Shown here one piece after another: positions 5,860 through 8,147 of a DNA stretch of 8,147 nucleotides (its first letter is position 1; each line of letters begins with the position of its first letter). Position numbers and translations under genes: made by a program. Origin of the DNA: CAZUZD01 sp964624465 (GTDB lineage: Bacteria > Planctomycetota > Planctomycetia > Isosphaerales > Isosphaeraceae); the NCBI GenBank assembly GCA_964624465.1, contig CAZUZD010000286.1:1-8147 (forward strand), in the 5' to 3' direction. The notes under the pieces were generated by a model. It made no database searches. It saw nothing but the letters and a program-made list of their open reading frames with translations, and was not told the origin of the DNA.

Positions 5860-6309
5860 TCAGGCGACGCCGATGGCCTCGATGCGGAGCCGGAGGGTGC
5901 CGCGGGGCACGGCGATCTCGGTGGTCTCGCCGACCTTCTTGCCGAGCAGGCCCTGGCCGATCGGGCTGTTGCAGAGGATCTTGTTCTGGTCGTAGTCTTC
6001 CTCGCCGGGTCCCACCAGGATGAACTCCTCGGTGTCCTCGAAGTCGAGGTCGATGACGGTGACCTTGCAGCCGAAGACGACGCGGTCGGTGGCGACGGTA
6101 CTCTTGTCGATGATGAAGGCGTGGGCGAGCTTGGTCTCGAGGTCGTTGATCCGGGCCTGGAGCATGCCCTGGGCCTCGCGGGCGGCGTCGTACTCGGCGT
6201 TCTCGGAGAGGTCGCCGTGGGCGCGCGCCTCTTGGATCTTCTGAATGACGTCGGCGCGGCCGTGGATCCGGAGTTCCTTCAACTCCTGCTCCAGCTCCGC
6301 CATTCGCTC
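5860..6309 (-). CDS. greA: Transcription elongation factor GreA, 5' end lost in a gap
   Basis: 149 codons remain, from the gap edge to the TGA at 5860-5862. GreA binds the RNA polymerase secondary channel and stimulates cleavage of backtracked transcripts. Visible here are most of the N-terminal coiled-coil hairpin, with the tip GDLSENAEY (32-40 of the fragment) whose D33 and E36 correspond to the metal-site acids D41 and E44 of E. coli GreA, then DAAREAQGMLQARINDLETKL, and the complete C-terminal FKBP-like domain (about 77-149, including SPIGQGLLGKKVGE). By comparison with family length only about 10-15 N-terminal residues are missing, so its start lies inside the gap. The in-frame ATG at 6303-6301 is unlikely to be the true start because the conserved first helix would be cut. 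The sequence on the other side of the gap is not its missing N-terminus but a second, different GreA N-terminus. Confidence 0.93.
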   Translation of the reverse strand, partial: ERMAELEQELKELRIHGRADVIQKIQEARAHGDLSENAEYDAAREAQGMLQARINDLETKLAHAFIIDKSTVATDRVVFGCKVTVIDLDFEDTEEFILVGPGEEDYDQNKILCNSPIGQGLLGKKVGETTEIAVPRGTLRLRIEAIGVA

Positions 6310-6348
6310 NNNNNNNNNNCGTACTCGGCGTTCTCGGAGAGGTCGCCG
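6189..6348. repeat. 29-bp perfect repeat at the edge of the greA gap
   Basis: Positions 6189-6217 and 6320-6348 are identical over 29 bases. Both encode, on the minus strand, the GDLSENAEY tip. The second copy begins at the first called base after the N run. An assembly break exactly at a repeated sequence is what a duplicated gene causes. Confidence 0.95.
6310..6319. other. Assembly gap of 10 N inside the greA region
   Basis: This run of exactly 10 N is probably a scaffolder placeholder rather than a measured length. It splits two non-identical GreA N-terminal regions. The missing DNA could be several hundred bases (rest of one greA, spacer, start of the next). Confidence 0.95.
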
Positions 6349-6470
6349 AAGGCGCGGGCCTCGGCGATCTGCTCGGCGATCCGCGGCATGTCTTCGTTCT
6401 TCATCTTGTCGAGCTGGGCCGCGAGCTTCTCGTAGCCCTCCTTCGACATCGGGATGCGATCCGTGGACAT
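6320..6470 (-). CDS. greA: Second GreA, N-terminal half only (3' end lost in a gap)
   Basis: Fifty codons are readable from the ATG at 6470-6468 to the gap. They begin MSTDRIPMSKEGYEKL, the standard GreA N-terminus, and end with FGDLSENAEY (41-50), with the acidic tip residues at D43 and E46. The start is clear: CAGGAG lies at 6485-6480 on the minus strand, 9 bases from the ATG, the best Shine-Dalgarno in the window. A candidate promoter (6789-6761) lies about 290 bases upstream. The first helix differs from the corresponding helix of the fragment across the gap (about 15 of 40 aligned residues identical, mostly in the tip), so this is a separate copy or domain. Joining this half to the other fragment after the shared tip would give 159 residues, a normal GreA length, so one intact GreA plus another partial one is the minimum content. 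Confidence 0.9.
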
Positions 6471-6706
6471 GCGGTGTGGCTCCTGACGGCTGGCGGCCCG
6501 AGGCGCACGACTGGGCCTGGACGCGACGGCCCCGCGCGTGGCGAGTGTTGGGGGTCCGGGCCCGAGCTCTTCCGATGACGCTCGACGGCCTGGGCTGCGG
6601 TCGACTGACGGCTTGCGGGGAAAGGCGCCCACCCCGTCCGATCAATCGTCGGGGGCGAGCCGTGGGGGCCGGGTTCCGCGCCGGCCCAGGGGGTTCACCA
6701 AACGCT

Positions 6707-6742
6707 GACCGCGACGCCGGGGAGGGCCCCGGAGCCGCGGTC
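6707..6742 (-). terminator. Strong two-part hairpin, terminator of the permease or greA leader structure
   Basis: GACCGCG (6707-6713) pairs with CGCGGTC (6736-6742), and CCGGGG (6717-6722) with CCCCGG (6727-6732), around a 4-base loop; only the three-base stretches between the two stems pair imperfectly. On the minus strand it is followed by AGCGTTTGG, a short T-run. It lies 85 bases after the permease stop, fitting a terminator, but also just downstream of the candidate greA promoter, fitting an attenuator. Confidence 0.5.
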
Positions 6743-6760
6743 GCATGTCGGACAACAAAC

Positions 6761-6789
6761 AGCCTAGTCTCCCGCACCGGGCCGTGCAA
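6761..6789 (-). promoter_or_regulatory. Candidate promoter for greA
   Basis: On the minus strand TTGCAC (6789-6784) is followed after 17 bases by TAGGCT (6766-6761) in a comparatively AT-rich patch. TAGGCT is the same hexamer as the candidate -10 of the DUF5989 gene. Only three of six positions match each consensus hexamer. Confidence 0.4.
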
Positions 6790-6827
6790 GTCCCGGCGGC
6801 GGCGGGAGGCGGGGCGGCGTCGTCGGC

Positions 6828-8112
6828 TCACTCGTGCCGCAGCGCCTCGNNNNNNNNNNGGGTCCATCATCGCGGCGCGGCGCGCCGGGTAGAGGCCGAA
6901 GAGGATGCCGACGCCCACCGAGATCCCGAACGAGAGGATCACCGAGCCGGGCGTGACGAACGCCTTCATCTCCTTGAAGAAGTAGACGATCAGGAACGGG
7001 ATCGCGATCCCCACGCAGACGCCCAGCAGGCCGCCCACGCCCGAGAGCACGACCGACTCGATCAGGAACTGCTCGGTGATGTCGCGGCGCTTGGCGCCCA
7101 GGGCGCGGCGGATGCCGATCTCGCGGGTGCGCTCGGTGACCGTCGCCAGCATGATGTTCATGATGCCGATGCCGCCGACGATCAGCGAGATCGAGGCGAT
7201 GGCCCCGAGCACCAGGCTCCACTGCTTGGCCGTGCGCTCGGCCTCCTCGATCAGCTCCAGGGGCACCGTCAGCACGACGTCCTTCTTGGCGTGCCAGGGC
7301 TGCACGGCCGCCTCGACGATCGGCGCCGTGGGGCGGACCTCGTTGACCGAGCCGACCTGCAGGGTGATCTGCGAGAGCTGCGTCTCCTCGGCCGAGAAGC
7401 TGCCCGAGCGGTTGTCGAGGATCCGCTCGCCGAACCGGAGCCGGCAGGTGTTCAGCGGGACGTAGACGTCCTTGTTGAAGTCCTGGCCGGCCAGGCTGCC
7501 GCCGATGGCCGCCGAGGCGGCCCGCTTCTTGGTCACGCCGATGACCGTGTAGTAGTCGCTGCCGAGCTTCACCGAGCGGCCCAGCGGGTCCTCGTACGGG
7601 TACAGCTTCTCGGCGACCTCGGCGCCCAGCACGGCGTAGTTCTCGTAGTGCTCGTTGTCGGCCTCGGTGAGGAACCGGCCCCACTCCATGACGATGTGGT
7701 TGAACTCGGCGTATTCGTGGGTGGTGCCGACGACGCGGCCCTCGAGGGTGCGGTTGCCGTTGCGGACCTCCTTGCGGATCTCGCGGATCGGCAGGGCCTT
7801 CTTGATCGTGGGCACGGTGGCGAGGATCCGGTCGTAGTCCTCGTACTTGAGGCCGTAGTTCAGGATGCGCGCCGGGCGGCCGCCGGCGGCCTGGGCCTCC
7901 TCGCTGGGCTTGACCGAGCGGTAGATCAGGTTGACGGCGCCCAGGGCCTGGAGCCGCTCCTGCTGGTCGCGGCTGGAGCCCTCGCCGACGGCGAGCATCG
8001 CGATCACCGCGGCGACGCCGAAGACGATGCCCAGCACGGTCAGGCCCGAGCGGAGCTTGTGGAGCAACAAGCTCTTCAGGCCGAGCTTGAGGCTACGCAG
8101 GATGCGTCCCAT
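6828..8112 (-). CDS. MacB/FtsX-type ABC transporter permease
   Basis: This is an inner-membrane permease of the MacB family, which works with a cytoplasmic ATPase and usually a periplasmic adaptor to export or mechanically drive substrates across the envelope. The protein opens with a basic amphipathic stretch (1-23), the first membrane helix (about 24-43), a periplasmic MacB-type core (about 44-290), then the FtsX domain with three helices (about 295-319, 348-379 and 389-408). The signature TERTREIGIRRALGA is at 326-340 and YPARRAAMMD at 408-417. A 10-N run interrupts the end. Called bases on both sides fit the family ending D-P-I-E-A-L-R-H-E then TGA (6830-6828) if three bases are truly missing, giving 425 residues. 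The ATG at 8112 has GGAG 10 bases upstream. No ATPase gene is in the window; it probably lies beyond the right edge. Substrate unknown. Confidence 0.94.
6850..6859. other. Assembly gap of 10 N inside the last codons of the permease
   Basis: This second run of exactly 10 N falls between codon 417/418 and the last six codons of the permease. The flanking bases GACCC and CGAG need only three bases between them to restore Asp-Pro-Ile-Glu, so the run overstates the gap and breaks the reading frame artificially. Confidence 0.95.
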
Positions 8113-8141
8113 GAGTGCTGCACTCCGCGAGCGTGGCTCGC
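8113..8141 (-). promoter_or_regulatory. Two inverted repeats abutting the permease start codon
   Basis: GAGTGC-T-GCACTC (8113-8125) is a perfect 6-bp inverted repeat that touches the ATG. GCGAGC-GTG-GCTCGC (8127-8141) is a second perfect 6-bp inverted repeat next to it. The GGAG Shine-Dalgarno (8126-8123) overlaps the first palindrome. This could be an operator or an RNA structure controlling translation. Confidence 0.45.
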
Positions 8142-8147
8142 ACGATT

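Larger units (their letters stand above)
6471..6827. other. 357-base spacer between the permease and greA
   Basis: No gene is supported on either strand. Reading the minus strand away from the permease stop, it contains a candidate promoter (6789-6761), a strong 36-nt hairpin (6742-6707), a smaller GC hairpin (CCCCG 6632-6636 with CGGGG 6650-6654) and the greA Shine-Dalgarno. If the promoter is real, greA has a leader of nearly 290 bases. Confidence 0.6.

Noticed and set aside
6301..6303. In-frame ATG as start of the left greA fragment
   Set aside because: Starting there would remove the first part of the conserved GreA N-terminal helix; the codons before it to the gap also read as GreA.
5860..8112. 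Apparent 750-residue fusion of permease and GreA
   Set aside because: It exists only by reading through two 10-N runs; the permease has its own conserved end and stop, and greA its own start and Shine-Dalgarno.

Overview
The window is very GC-rich, with G/C-ending codons nearly everywhere and weak Shine-Dalgarno sequences. It carries the tail of a probable PEP-CTERM protein and a carbamoyltransferase/SxtJ/DUF5989 gene set. Together these suggest a high-GC planctomycete (Isosphaeraceae-like). That assignment is inference from composition and gene content; there is no rRNA or other phylogenetic marker here.

Layout, plus strand: (1) the last codons of a protein with a PEP-CTERM-like sorting tail, followed by a hairpin; (2) a 538-residue multi-membrane-span GT-C glycosyltransferase-like protein related to the TMTC family, with a short TPR-like C-terminus; (3) a full NodU/CmcH/TobZ-type O-carbamoyltransferase; (4) a 139-residue SxtJ-family membrane protein; (5) a 426-base gene-free stretch with two opposed copies of a 35-bp REP-like palindromic unit, flanked by an imperfect direct repeat; (6) a 79-residue DUF5989 membrane protein; (7) an S4-less RluA-type pseudouridine synthase.

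Minus strand, convergent with the above: (8) GreA sequence broken by a 10-N gap, with two different GreA N-terminal halves on either side, so two greA copies are likely collapsed there; (9) a 357-base spacer with a candidate promoter and a strong 36-nt hairpin; (10) a MacB/FtsX-type ABC permease whose last residues are interrupted by a second 10-N gap. Its conserved ending can be rebuilt if only three bases are really missing. The long open frame that appears to join the permease to GreA is an artefact of the two N runs.

Biologically, genes 3, 4 and 6 look like one membrane-associated carbamoylation module, possibly acting on a glycan or other envelope molecule, with the GT-C enzyme upstream as a possible glycan partner. 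The pseudouridine synthase, GreA and the permease are ordinary RNA-modification, transcription and export functions with no evident link to the module.
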